Of a stretch of 64,000 nt of DNA, positions 12,301-25,504 are shown piece after piece (position 1 is the stretch's first letter; the number at the start of each line of letters is the position of its first letter). The notes below the pieces were generated by a model, which had not been told where the DNA came from, searched no databases, and saw only the letters and a list, made by a program, of their open reading frames with translations. The translations under genes and the position numbers were made by a program. Source of the DNA: Calliopsis andreniformis. Its lineage: Eukaryota; Arthropoda; Insecta; Hymenoptera; Andrenidae. The stretch covers positions 310,001 to 374,000 of the forward strand of contig NW_027480468.1 in NCBI RefSeq assembly GCF_051401765.1, in the 5' to 3' direction.

Positions 12301-15300
12301 AACACTCAGTCCCAAATCCGCAACATTCAATCCTCAATCCTCAATCCTCAATCCTCAATCCTCAATCTTCAATCCTCAATACTCAATCTTCAATCCTCAA
12401 TCCTCAATCCTGAATCCTCAATCTTCATTCCTCAATCCTCAATCCTCAATCCTCAATCCTCATTCTTCAATCATCTGTACCGAATACTCAATCTTCAATC
12501 CTGAATTCTCAATCCTCAATCCTCAGTCCTCAGTCCTCAAACCTCAATCCTCAACCCTCAGCCCTCATCCTCAATCCTCAATCCTCAATCCTCAATCCTC
12601 TATCTTCAATCCTCAATACTCAAACTTCAATCCTCAATCCTCAATCCTCAATCCTAAATCCTCAGTCCCCAAACCTCAATCCTCAATCTTCAATGCTCAA
12701 TTCTCAATCTTCAATCCTCAATCCTCAATACTCAATCCTCAATCCTCAATACTCAATCGTCAGCCTTCAATCCTCAATACTCAAGCTTCAATCCTCAATC
12801 CTCAATCCTCAATCCTCAATCCTCAATCTTCAATCCTCAATACCCAATCCTCAATCTTGAATCCTCAATCCTCAATCCTCAATTCTCAATCCTCAATCCT
12901 CAATCCTCAGCCCTCAGACCTCAAACCTCAATCCTCGACCCTCAGCCCTCATCCTCAATGCTCAATCCTCAATCCTCAATCCTCAATCTTCAATCCTCAA
13001 TACTCAATATTCAATCCTCGGTCCTCAATCCTCGATCCTCAATCCTCAATCCTCAATCGTCTATCTCAAATCCTGAATACTCAATCTTCAATCCTCAATA
13101 CTCGATACTCAATCCTCAATCCTCATTCTTCAATCCTCAACACCCAATCCTCAATCTTCAATCCTAAATCCTCAATCCTGAATTCTCAATCCTCAATCTT
13201 CAGTCCTCAGTCCTCAAACCTCAATCCTCAACCCTCAGCCCTCATCCTCAATCCTCAATCCTCAATCCTCAATCCTCAATCTTCAATCCTCAATACTGAA
13301 ACTTCAATCCACAATCCTCAATCCTCAATCCTCAATCCTCAATCCTCAATCGTCAGTCTTCAATCCTCAATACTCAATCTTCAATCCTCAATCCTCAATC
13401 CTCAATCCTCAATACTCAATCTTCAATCCTCAGTAACCAATACTCAATCTTCAATCCTCAATCCTCAATCCTCAATTCTCGATCCTCAATCCTCAATCCT
13501 GAACCGTCAATTCTCAATCCTCAATCCTCAGTCCTCAGTCCTCAATACACAATCTTCAATCCTCAATCTTCAATCCTCAATCCTCAATCCCCATTCCTCA
13601 ATCCTCAATACCCAGTCCTCAATCTTCAATCCTCAATCCTCAGTCCTCAATTCTCAATCCTCAATCCTCAGTCCTCAGTCCTCAAACCTCAATCCTCAAC
13701 CCTCTAGCCCTCATCCTCAACCCTCAATCCTCAATCTTCATTCCTCAATCCTCAATCCTCAATACCCAATCTTCAATCCTCAATCCTCAGTCCTCAAACC
13801 ACAATTCTGAAACCTCAATCCTGAATCCTCAATCTTCAATCCTCAATCCCCAATCCTAAATCTTCAATCCTCAATCCTCAATCCTCAATCCTCAATCCTC
13901 AATCTTCAATCCTCAATACTCAATATTCAATCCTCTATCCTCAATCCTCAATCCTCAATCCTCAATCCTCAATCCTCAATTTTCAATCCTCAATACTCAA
14001 TCTGCAATCCTCAATCCTCAATACCTCAATCCTCAATCATCAGCCCTCAAACATCAATTCCGAATCCTCAATCCTGAATCCTCAATCTTCGGCACTCAGT
14101 CCTCAACAATCAGTTGTCAATCCTCAATCCTCAATAGAATATCCCCAGTTCAGAGTTTTCAATACGCAATACTCAATCTGCAATCGTCAAATCTCTATGC
14201 ACAAACATCAATTCTCATCACTCAAGACTCAACACTCAGTCCCAAATCCGCAACATTCAATCCTCAATCCTCAATCCTCAATCCTCATTCTTCGATCCTC
14301 AATCCTCAATCCTCAATCCTCAATCTTCAATCCTCAATTCTCAATCTTCAATCCTCAATACTCAATATTCAATCCTCAGTCCTCAATCCTCGATCCTCAA
14401 TCCTCAATTCTCAATCGTCTATCTCAAATCCTGAATACTCAATCTTCAATCCTCAATACTCGATACTCAATCCTCAATCCTCATTCTTCAATCCTCAACA
14501 CCCAATCCTCAATCTTCAATCCTAAATCCTCAATCCTGAATTCTCAATCCTCAATCTTCAGTCCTCAGTCCTCAAACCTCAATCCTCAACCCTCAGCCCT
14601 CATCCTCAATCCTCAATCCTCAATCCTCAATCCTCAATCTTCAATCCTCAATACTCAAACTTCAATCCACAATCCTCAATCCTCAATCCTCAATACTCAA
14701 TCCTCAATCGTCAGTCTTCAATCCTCAATACTCAATCTTCAATCCTCAATCCTCAATCCTCAATCCTCAATACTCAATCTTCAATCCTCAGTAACCAATA
14801 CTCAATCTTCAATCCTCAATCCTCAATCCTCAATTCTCGATCCTCAATCCTCAATCCTGAATCGTCAATTCTCAATCCTCAATCCTCAGTCCTCAGTCCT
14901 CAATACACAATCTTCAATCCTCAATCTTCAATCCTCAATCCTCAATCCCCATTCCTCAATTTTCAATCCTCAATCCTCAATCCCCATTCCTCAATCCTCA
15001 ATACCCAGTCCTCAATCTTCAATCCTCAATCCTCAATCCTCAATTCTCAATCCTCAATCCGCAGTCCTCAGTCCTCAACCCTCAATCCTCAACCCTCAGC
15101 CCTCATCCTCAATCCTCAAACCTCAATCCTCAATTCTCAATCCTCAATCGTCAGTCTTCAATCCTCAATACTCAATCTTCAATCCTCAATCCTCAATCCT
15201 CAATTCTCGATCCTCAATCCTCAATCCTGAATCGTCAATTCTCAATCCTCAATCCTCAGTCCTCAGTCCTCAATACACAATCTTCAATCCTCAATCCTCA

Positions 15301-18300
15301 ATCCTCAATCCTCAATCCTCAATTTTCAATCCTCATACTCAATCTGCAATCCTCAATCCTCAATACCTCAATCCTCAATCATCAATTCTCGATCCTCAAT
15401 CCTCAATCCTCAATCGTCAATTCTCAATCCTCAATCCTCAGTCCTCAGTCCTCAATACACAATCTTCAATCCTCAATCTTCAATTCTCAATCCTCAATCC
15501 CCATTCCTCAATCCTCAATACCCAGTCCTCAATCTTCAATCCTCAATCCTCAATCCTCAATTCTCAATCCTCAATCCGCAGTCCTCAGTCCTCAACCCTC
15601 AATCCTCAACCCTCAGCCCTCATCCTCAATCCTCAAACCTCAATCTTCAATCCTCAATCCTCAATCCTCAATACCCAATCTTCAATCCTCAATCCTCAGT
15701 CCTCAAACCACAATTCTGAAACCTCAATCCTGTATCCTCAATCTTCAATCCTCAATCCCCAATCCTCAGTCTTCAATCCTCAATCTTCAAACCTCAATCC
15801 TAAATCCACAATCTTCAATCCTCAATACTCAATATTCAGTCCTCTATCCTCAATCCTCAATCCTCAATCCTCAATCCTCAATCCTCAATTTTCAATCTTC
15901 ATTACTCAATCTCCAATCCTCAATCCTCAATACCTTAATCCTCAATTCTCATTCTTCAATCCTCAGTACCGAATACACAATCTTCAATCCTGAATCCTCA
16001 ATCCTCAGTTCTCAATCCTGAATCCTCAATCCTGAATCCTCAACCTTCAGCCCTCAGTCCTCAACAATCAGTTGTCAATCCCCAATCCTCAATAGAATAT
16101 CCTCAATTCACAGCTTTCAATACTCATTACTCAATCTGCAATCTTCAGATCTCTATCCACAAACATCAATTCTCATCACTCAACACTCAATACTCAGTCC
16201 CCAATCCTCAAGCTTCAAACCTAAATCCTCAATCCTCAATCACCAATCCTCAATCTTCAATCCTCAATACTCAATCTTCAATCCTCAACCCTCAATCCTC
16301 AATCCTCAATCACCAATCCTCAATCCTGAATCCTCAATCCTCAATCGTCAATCTTCAATCCTCAATCCTCAATCCTAAATCCTCAGTCCCCAAACCTCAA
16401 TCCTCAATCTTCAATCCTCAATTCTCAATCTTCAATCCTCAATCCTCAATACTCAATCCGCAATCCTCAATCCTCAACCGTCAGCCTTCAATCCTCAATA
16501 CTCAATCTTCAATCCTCAATCCTCAATCCTCAATCCTCAATCCTCAACCTTCAATCCTCAATACCCAATCCTCAATCTTGAATCCTCAATACCCAGGCCT
16601 CAATCTTCAATCCTCAATCCTCAGTCCTCAATTCTCAATCCTCAATCCTCAGCCCTCAGTCCTCAAACCTCAATCCTCAACCCTCAGCCCTCATCCTCAA
16701 CCCTCAATCCTCAATCTTCAATCCTCAATCCTCAATCCTCAATACCCAATCTTCAATCCTCAATCCTCAGTCCTCAAACCACAATTCTGAAACCTCAATC
16801 CTGAATCCTCAATCTTCAATCCTCAATCCCCAATCCTAAATCTTCAATCCTCAATCCTCAATCCTCAATCCTCAATCCTCAATCTTCAATCCTCAATACT
16901 CAATATTCAATCCTCTATCCTCAATCCTCAATCCTCAATCCTCAATCCTCAATCCTCAATTTTCAATCCTCAATACTCAATCTGCAATCCTCAATCCTCA
17001 ATACCTCAATACTCAATCATCAGCCCTCAAACATCAATTCCGAATCCTCAATCCTGAATCCTCAATCTTCGGCACTCAGTCCTCAACAATCAGTTGTCAA
17101 TCCTCAATCCTCAATAGAATATCCCCAGTTCAGAGTTTTCAATACGCAATACTCAATCTGCAATCGTCAAATCTCTATGCAGAAACATCAATTCTCATCG
17201 CTCAAGCCTCAACACTCAGTCCCAAATCCGCAACATTCAATCCTCAATCCTCAATCCTCAATCCTCAATCCTCAATCTTCAATCCTCAATACTCAATCTT
17301 CAATCCTCAATCCTCAATCCTGAATCCTCAATCTTCATTCCTCAATCCTCAATCCTCAATCCTCAATCCTCATTCTTCAATCATCTGTACCGAATACTCA
17401 ATCTTCAATCCTGAATTCTCAATCCTCAATCCTCAGTCCTCAGTCCTCAAACCTCAATCCTCAACCCTCAGCCCTCATCCTCAATCCTCAATCCTCAATC
17501 CTCAATCCTCTATCTTCAATCCTCAATACTCAAACTTCAATCCTCAATCCTCAATCCTCAATCCTAAATCCTCAGTCCCCAAACCTCAATCCTCAATCTT
17601 CAATGCTCAATTCTCAATCTTCAATCCTCAATCCTCAATACTCAATCCTCAATCCTCAATACTCAATCGTCAGCCTTCAATCCTCAATACTCAAGCTTCA
17701 ATCCTCAATCCTCAATCCTCAATCCTCAATCCTCAATCTTCAATCCTCAATACCCAATCCTCAATCTTGAATCCTCAATCCTCAATCCTCAATTCTCAAT
17801 CCTCAATCCTCAATCCTCAGCCCTCAGACCTCAAACCTCAATCCTCGACCCTCAGCCCTCATCCTCAATGCTCAATCCTCAATCCTCAATCCTCAATCTT
17901 CAATCCTCAATACTCAATATTCAATCCTCGGTCCTCAATCCTCGATCCTCAATCCTCAATCCTCAATCGTCTATCTCAAATCCTGAATACTCAATCTTCA
18001 ATCCTCAATACTCGATACTCAATCCTCAATCCTCATTCTTCAATCCTCAACACCCAATCCTCAATCTTCAATCCTAAATCCTCAATCCTGAATTCTCAAT
18101 CCTCAATCTTCAGTCCTCAGTCCTCAAACCTCAATCCTCAACCCTCAGCCCTCATCCTCAATCCTCAATCCTCAATCCTCAATCCTCAATCTTCAATCCT
18201 CAATACTGAAACTTCAATCCACAATCCTCAATCCTCAATCCTCAATCCTCAATCCTCAATCGTCAGTCTTCAATCCTCAATACTCAATCTTCAATCCTCA

Positions 18301-19190
18301 ATCCTCAATCCTCAATCCTCAATACTCAATCTTCAATCCTCAGTAACCAATACTCAATCTTCAATCCTCAATCCTCAATCCTCAATTCTCGATCCTCAAT
18401 CCTCAATCCTGAACCGTCAATTCTCAATCCTCAATCCTCAGTCCTCAGTCCTCAATACACAATCTTCAATCCTCAATCTTCAATCCTCAATCCTCAATCC
18501 CCATTCCTCAATCCTCAATACCCAGTCCTCAATCTTCAATCCTCAATCCTCAGTCCTCAATTCTCAATCCTCAATCCTCAGTCCTCAGTCCTCAAACCTC
18601 AATCCTCAACCCTCTAGCCCTCATCCTCAACCCTCAATCCTCAATCTTCATTCCTCAATCCTCAATCCTCAATACCCAATCTTCAATCCTCAATCCTCAG
18701 TCCTCAAACCACAATTCTGAAACCTCAATCCTGAATCCTCAATCTTCAATCCTCAATCCCCAATCCTAAATCTTCAATCCTCAATCCTCAATCCTCAATC
18801 CTCAATCCTCAATCTTCAATCCTCAATACTCAATATTCAATCCTCTATCCTCAATCCTCAATCCTCAATCCTCAATCCTCAATCCTCAATTTTCAATCCT
18901 CAATACTCAATCTGCAATCCTCAATCCTCAATACCTCAATCCTCAATCATCAGCCCTCAAACATCAATTCCGAATCCTCAATCCTGAATCCTCAATCTTC
19001 GGCACTCAGTCCTCAACAATCAGTTGTCAATCCTCAATCCTCAATAGAATATCCCCAGTTCAGAGTTTTCAATACGCAATACTCAATCTGCAATCGTCAA
19101 ATCTCTATGCACAAACATCAATTCTCATCACTCAAGCCTCAACACTCAGTCCCAAATCCGCAACATTCAATCCTCAATCCTCAATCCTCA
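9371..19190. repeat. 4,910-bp tandem duplication
   Basis: Bases about 9371-14280 are repeated directly as 14281-19190. Landmarks shift by 4,910: cassette A2 11151 to 16061, A3 12173 to 17083 and 14103 to 19013, tag B 12460 to 17370. The first copy contains most of the second copy of the 3,621-bp duplication, so this event is younger than, or overlapped, that one. Differences seen are few, for example CCTC against TTCTC near 9499/14409, and CAAGACTC at 14227 against CAAGCCTC at 19137. Both copies share the private insertion CCCTCTAGCCC near 13710 and 18620. Confidence 0.93.
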
Positions 19191-19691
19191 ATCCTCAATC
19201 CTCAATCTTCAATCCTCAATACTCAATCTTCAATCCTCAATCCTCAATCCTCAATCCTCAATCTTCATTCCTCAATCCTCAATCCTCAATCCTCAATCCT
19301 CATTCTTCAATCCTCAATAACCAGTACTCAATCTTCAATCCTCAATCCTCAATCCTCAATTCTCGATCCTCAATCCTCAATCCTCAATCGTCAATTCTCA
19401 ATCCTCAATCCTCAGTCCTCAGTCCTCAATACACAATCTTCAATCCTCAATCCCCAATCCTAAATCTTCAATCCTCAATCCTCAATCCTCAATCCTCAAT
19501 CTTCAATCCTCAATCTTCAATCCTCAATACTCAATCTTCAATCCTCAACCCTCAATCCTCAATCCTCAATCACCAATCCTCAATCCTGAATCCTCAATCC
19601 TCAATCGTCAATCTTCATTCCTCAATCCTCAATCCTAAATCCTCAGTCCCCAAACCTCAATCCTCAATCTTCAATCCTCAATTCTCAATCT
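19191..19691. repeat. Junction stretch between two duplications
   Basis: About 500 bases of heptamer repeat lying between the 4,910-bp and the 1,824-bp duplications. It starts as A3 downstream sequence, passes through a CAATAACCAGTAC and CGATCC portion typical of B units (19316-19440), then through CCCAATCCTAAATC into the A2 downstream segment with TCAATCACCAATCC near 19568. It is a patchwork of three unit types within 500 bases. No gene is visible. Confidence 0.7.
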
Positions 19692-22600
19692 TCAATCCTC
19701 AATCCTCAATACTCAATCCGCAATCCTCAATCCTCAACCGTCAGCCTTCAATCCTCAATACTCAATCTTCAATCCTCAATCCTCAATCCTCAATCCTCAA
19801 TCCTCAATCCTCAACCTTCAATCCTCAATACCCAATCCTCAATCTTGAATCCTCAATACCCAGGCCTCAATCTTCAATCCTCAATCCTCAGTCCTCAATT
19901 CTCAATCCTCAATCCTCAGCCCTCAGTCCTCAAACCTCAATCCTCAACCCTCAGCCCTCATCCTCAACCCTCAATCCTCAATCTTCAATCCTCAATCCTC
20001 AATCCTCAATACCCAATCTTCAATCCTCAATCCTCAGTCCTCAAACCACAGTTCTGAAACCTCAATCCTGAATCCTCAATCTTCAATCCTCAATCCCCAA
20101 TCCTAAATCTTCAATCCTCAATCCTCAATCCTCAATCCTCAATCCTCAATCTTCAATCCTCAATACTCAATATTCAATAGTCTATCCTCAATCCTCAATC
20201 CTCAATCCTCAATCCTCAATCCTCAATTTTCAATCCTCAATACTCAATCTGCAATCCTCAATCCTCAATACCTCAATCCTCAATCATCAGCCCTCAAACA
20301 TCAATTCCGAATCCTCAATCCTGAATCCTCAATCTTCGGCACTCAGTCCTCAACAATCAGTTGTCAATCCTCAATCCTCAATAGAATATCCCCAGTTCAG
20401 AGTTTTCAATACGCAATACTCAATCTGCAATCGTCAAATCTCTATGCAGAAACATCAATTCTCATCACTCAAGCCTCAACACTCAGTCCCAAATCCGCAA
20501 CATTCAATCCTCAATCCTCAATCCTCAATCCTCAATCCTCAATCCTCAATCTTCAATCCTCAATACTCAATCTTCAATCCTCAATCCTCAATCCTCAATC
20601 CTCAATCTTCATTCCTCAATCCTCAATCCTCAATCCTCAATCCTCATTCTTCAATCATCTGTACCGAATACTCAATCTTCAATCCTGAATTCTCAATCCT
20701 CAATCCTCAGTCCTCAGTCCTCATACCTCAATCCTCAACCCTCAGCCCTCATCCTCAATCCTCAATCCTCAATCCTCAATCCTCTATCTTCAATCCTCAA
20801 TACTCAAACTTCAATCCTCAATCCTCAATCCTCAATCCTAAATCCTCAGTCCCCAAACCTCAATCCTCAATCTTCAATGCTCAATTCTCAATCTTCAATC
20901 CTCAATCCTCAATACTCAATCCTCAATCCTCAATCCTCAATCGTCAGCCTTCAATCCTCAATACTCAAGCTTCAATCCTCAATCCTCAATCCTCAATCCT
21001 CAATCCTCAATCTTCAATCCTCAATACCCAATACTCAATCTTGAATCCTCAATCCTCAATCCTCAATTCTCAATCCTCAATCCTCAATCCTCAGCCCTCA
21101 GACCTCAAACCTCAATCCTCGACCCTCAGCCCTCATCCTCAATGCTCAATCCTCAATCCTCAATCCTCAATCTTCAATCCTCAATGCTCAATATTCAATC
21201 CTCAGTCCTCAATCCTCGATCCTCAATCCTCAATCCTCAATCGTCTATCTCAAATCCTGAATACTCAATCTTCAATCCTCAATACTCGATACTCAATCCT
21301 CAATCCTGATTCTTCAATCCTCAACACCCAATCCTCAATCTTCAATCCTAAACCCTCAATCCTGAATTCTCAATCCTCAATCTTCAGTCCTCAGTCCTCA
21401 AACCTCAATCCTCAACCCTCAGCCCTCATCCTCAATCCTCAATCCTCAATCCTCAATCCTCAATCTTCAATCCTCAATACTCAAACTTCAATACACAATC
21501 CTCAATCCTCAATCCTCAATCCTCAATCCTCAATACTCAATCCGCAATCCTCAATCCTCAACCGTCAGCCTTCAATCCTCAATACTCAATCTTCAATCCT
21601 CAATCCTCAATCCTCAATCCTCAATCCTCAATCCTCAACCTTCAATCCTCAATACCCAATCCTCAATCTTGAATCCTCAATACCCAGGCCTCAATCTTCA
21701 ATCCTCAATCCTCAGTCCTCAATTCTCAATCCTCAATCCTCAGCCCTCAGTCCTCAAACCTCAATCCTCAACCCTCAGCCCTCATCCTCAACCCTCAATC
21801 CTCAATCTTCAATCCTCAATCCTCAATCCTCAATACCCAATCTTCAATCCTCAATCCTCAGTCCTCAAACCACAGTTCTGAAACCTCAATCCTGAATCCT
21901 CAATCTTCAATCCTCAATCCCCAATCCTAAATCTTCAATCCTCAATCCTCAATCCTCAATCCTCAATCCTCAATCTTCAATCCTCAATACTCAATATTCA
22001 ATAGTCTATCCTCAATCCTCAATCCTCAATCCTCAATCCTCAATCCTCAATTTTCAATCCTCAATACTCAATCTGCAATCCTCAATCCTCAATACCTCAA
22101 TCCTCAATCATCAGCCCTCAAACATCAATTCCGAATCCTCAATCCTGAATCCTCAATCTTCGGCACTCAGTCCTCAACAATCAGTTGTCAATCCTCAATC
22201 CTCAATAGAATATCCCCAGTTCAGAGTTTTCAATACGCAATACTCAATCTGCAATCGTCAAATCTCTATGCAGAAACATCAATTCTCATCACTCAAGCCT
22301 CAACACTCAGTCCCAAATCCGCAACATTCAATCCTCAATCCTCAATCCTCAATCCTCAATCCTCAATCCTCAATCTTCAATCCTCAATACTCAATCTTCA
22401 ATCCTCAATCCTCAATCCTCAATCCTCAATCTTCATTCCTCAATCCTCAATCCTCAATCCTCAATCCTCATTCTTCAATCATCTGTACCGAATACTCAAT
22501 CTTCAATCCTGAATTCTCAATCCTCAATCCTCAGTCCTCAGTCCTCATACCTCAATCCTCAACCCTCAGCCCTCATCCTCAATCCTCAATCCTCAATCCT

Positions 22601-23289
22601 CAATCCTCTATCTTCAATCCTCAATACTCAAACTTCAATCCTCAATCCTCAATCCTCAATCCTAAATCCTCAGTCCCCAAACCTCAATCCTCAATCTTCA
22701 ATGCTCAATTCTCAATCTTCAATCCTCAATCCTCAATACTCAATCCTCAATCCTCAATCCTCAATCGTCAGCCTTCAATCCTCAATACTCAAGCTTCAAT
22801 CCTCAATCCTCAATCCTCAATCCTCAATCCTCAATCTTCAATCCTCAATACCCAATACTCAATCTTGAATCCTCAATCCTCAATCCTCAATTCTCAATCC
22901 TCAATCCTCAATCCTCAGCCCTCAGACCTCAAACCTCAATCCTCGACCCTCAGCCCTCATCCTCAATGCTCAATCCTCAATCCTCAATCCTCAATCTTCA
23001 ATCCTCAATGCTCAATATTCAATCCTCAGTCCTCAATCCTCGATCCTCAATCCTCAATCCTCAATCGTCTATCTCAAATCCTGAATACTCAATCTTCAAT
23101 CCTCAATACTCGATACTCAATCCTCAATCCTGATTCTTCAATCCTCAACACCCAATCCTCAATCTTCAATCCTAAACCCTCAATCCTGAATTCTCAATCC
23201 TCAATCTTCAGTCCTCAGTCCTCAAACCTCAATCCTCAACCCTCAGCCCTCATCCTCAATCCTCAATCCTCAATCCTCAATCCTCAATC
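19692..23289. repeat. 1,824-bp tandem duplication
   Basis: Bases from about 19692 recur from 21516 at an offset of 1,824 (cassette A3 20350 to 22174, tag B 20644 to 22468). The second copy is homologous to about 23289 and then jumps to an internal position of the same unit. Both copies share private variants not seen elsewhere in the window: CAATAGTCTATCC near 20176 and 22000, and ACCACAGTTCTG near 20045 and 21869. These show they are sister copies. I saw no clear substitution between them in the stretches compared, so this may be the youngest duplication. Confidence 0.92.
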
Positions 23290-24274
23290 CTCAATCCTCA
23301 ATCCTCAATTTTCAATCCTCAATACTCAATCTGCAATCCTCAATCCTCAATACCTCAATCCTCAATCATCAGCCCTCAAACATCAATTCCGAATCCTCAA
23401 TCCTGAATCCTCAATCTTCGGCACTCAGTCCTCAACAATCAGTTGTCAATCCTCAATCCTCAATAGAATATCCCCAGTTCAGAGTTTTCAATACGCAATA
23501 CTCAATCTGCAATCGTCAAATCTCTATGCACAAACATCAATTCTCATCACTCAAGCCTCAACACTCAGTCCCAAATCCGCAACATTCAATCCTCAATCCT
23601 CAATCCTCAATCCTCAATCCTCAATCTTCAATCCTCAATACTCAATCTTCAATCCTCAATCCTCAATCCTCAATCCTCAATCTTCATTCCTCAATCCTCA
23701 ATCCTCAATCCTCAATCCTCATTCTTCAATCCTCAAAGACCAGTACTCAATCTTCAATCCTCAATCCTCAATACCCAGTCCTCAATCTTCAATCCTCAAT
23801 CCTCAATCCTCAATTCTCAATCCTCAATCCGCAGTCCTCAGTCCTCAACCCTCAATCCTCAACCCTCAGCCCTCATCCTCAATCCTCAACCCTCAATCTT
23901 CAATCCTCAATCCTCAATCCTCAATACCCAATCTTCAATCCTCAATCCTCAGTCCTCAAACCACAATTCTGAAACCTCAATCCTGTATCCTCAATCTTCA
24001 ATCCTCAATCCCCAATCCTCAGTCTTCAATCCTCAATCTTCAAACCTCAATCATCAATCCACAATCTTCAATCCTCAATACTCAATATTCAGTCCTCTAT
24101 CCTCAATCCTCAATCCTCAATCCTCAATCCTCAATCCTCAATTTTCAATCTTCAATACTCAATCTCCAATCCTCAATCCTCAATACCTTAATCCTCAATT
24201 CTCATTCTTCAATCCTCAGTACCGAATCCACAATCTTCAATCCTGAATCCTCAATCCTCAGTTCTCAATCCTGA
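22268..24274 (+). other. Longest open frame (668 codons), judged not a gene
   Basis: It starts at the ATG inside an A3 cassette and ends at a TGA made by a TGAATCC variant heptamer. The translation begins M-Q-K-H-Q-F-S-S and then cycles S-I-L-N-P-Q-S with variants. That is simply three heptamers read per 21 bases. A second frame is open over part of it (23526-23972). No Shine-Dalgarno-like or other purine-rich start signal precedes it, there is no amino-acid composition change or domain, and it crosses the duplication breakpoint near 23290. All other open frames in the window (up to 659 codons at 41943-43922 and 598 at 14197-15993) have the same nature. They could be translated only if the array is transcribed, for which nothing here is evidence. 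Confidence 0.9.
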
Positions 24275-24830
24275 ATCCTCAATCCTGAATCCTCAACCTT
24301 CAGCCCTCAGTCCTCAACAATCAGTTGTCAATCCCCAATCCTCAATAGAATATCCTCAATTCACAGCTTTCAATACTCATTACTCAATCTGCAATCTTCA
24401 GATCTCTATCCACAAACATCAATTCTCATCACTCAACACTCAATACTCAGTCCCCAATCCTCAAGCTTCAAACCTAAATCCTCAATCCTCAATCACCAAT
24501 CCTCAATCTTCAATCCTCAATCCTCAATCCTCAATCCTCAATCCTCAATCTTCAATCCTCAATACTCAATATTCAATCCTCTATCCTCAATCCTCAATCC
24601 TCAATCCTCAATCCTCAATCCTCAATTTTCAATCCTCAATACTCAATCTGCAATCCTCAATCCTCAATACCTCAATCCTCAATCATCAGCCCTCAAACAT
24701 CAATTCCGAATCCTCCATCCTGAATCCTCAATCTTCGGCACTCAGTCCTCAACAATCAGTTGTCAATCCTCAATCCTCAATAGAATATCCCCAGTTCAGA
24801 GTTTTCAATACGCAATACTCAATCTGCAAT
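23290..24830. repeat. Compressed run of partial A3, A2 and A3 units
   Basis: Three A cassettes follow at shortened intervals: A3 at 23432, A2 at 24314 and a truncated A3 at 24749, only 435 bases after the A2. Elsewhere A2 to A3 spacing is 1,022 bases, so about 590 bases are missing. Between 23290 and 24260 the sequence combines A3 downstream, B-type (CCAGTAC near 23740) and A2-upstream segments. No gene is visible. Confidence 0.8.
24749..24830. repeat. Truncated A3 cassette
   Basis: The A3 cassette runs normally through AGAGTTTTC, CAATACGC and CAATCTGCAATC. It then passes directly into plain CAATCCT heptamers near 24830, losing the last third of the cassette including the A3 ATG. This marks a deletion or unequal-exchange junction. 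The following sequence matches the CAGTAACCAATAC segment found within other units. Confidence 0.85.
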
Positions 24831-24869
24831 CCTCAATCCTCAATCCTCAATCCTCAATACTCAATCTTC

Positions 24870-25460
24870 AATCCTCAGTAACCAATACTCAATCTTCAAT
24901 CCTCAATCCTCAATCCTCAATTCTCGATCCTCAATCCTCAATCCTCAATCGTCAATTCTCAATCCTCAATCCTCAGTCCTCAGTCCTCAATACACAATCT
25001 TCAATCCTCAATCTTCAATTCTCAATCCTCAATCCCCATTCCTCAATCCTCAATACCCAGTCCTCAATCTTCAATCCTCAATCCTCAATCCTCAATTCTC
25101 AATCCTCAATCCGCAGTCCTCAGTTCTCAACCCTCAATCCTCAACCCTCAGCCCTCATCCTCAATCCTCAAACCTCAATCTTCAATCCTCAATCCTCAAT
25201 CCTCAATACCCAATCTTCAATCCTCAATCCTCAGTCCTCAAACCACAATTCTGAAACCTCAATCCTGTATCCTCAATCTTCAATCCTCAATCCCCAATCC
25301 TCAGTCTTCAATCCTCAATCTTCAAACCTCAATCCTCAATCCACAATCTTCAATCCTCAATACTCAATATTCAGTCCTCTATCCTCAATCCTCAATCCTC
25401 AATCCTCAATCCTCAGTCCCCAAACCTCAATCCTCAATCTTCAATGCTCAATTCTCAATC
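24870..25460. repeat. Segment copied at 27409-27999 (offset 2,539)
   Basis: About 590 bases match 27409-27999 at a constant offset: CAGTAACC at 24876 and 27415, CCTGTATCC at 25264 and 27803, and AATGCTCAATTC at 25443 and 27982. Beyond 25460 the copies diverge, the first continuing into plain units and the second into a 317-codon-type A3 unit seen also at 12.8 and 17.7 kb. This is dispersed rather than adjacent duplication. Confidence 0.85.
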
Positions 25461-25504
25461 CTCAATACTCAATCTTCAATCCTCAATCCTCAATCCTCAA
25501 TCAT

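Larger units (their letters stand above)
5095..12336. repeat. 3,621-bp tandem duplication
   Basis: Bases about 5095-8715 are repeated directly as 8716-12336. Every landmark shifts by 3,621: 5611 to 9232, cassette A2 7530 to 11151, cassette A3 8552 to 12173. The left breakpoint is visible because 5081-5094 and 8702-8715 do not match while the following bases do. I saw only scattered substitutions between copies: 5769 G against 9390 C, 6604 C against 10225 T, 7444 C against 11065 A, 8155 G against 11776 A. Near-identity over 3.6 kb indicates a recent unequal exchange, or an assembly duplication. Confidence 0.93.

Noticed and set aside
5095..23289. The large duplications as mobile elements that moved as units
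   Set aside because: The copies are head to tail with breakpoints inside plain heptamers. Unequal exchange explains them without any transposase or end sequences.
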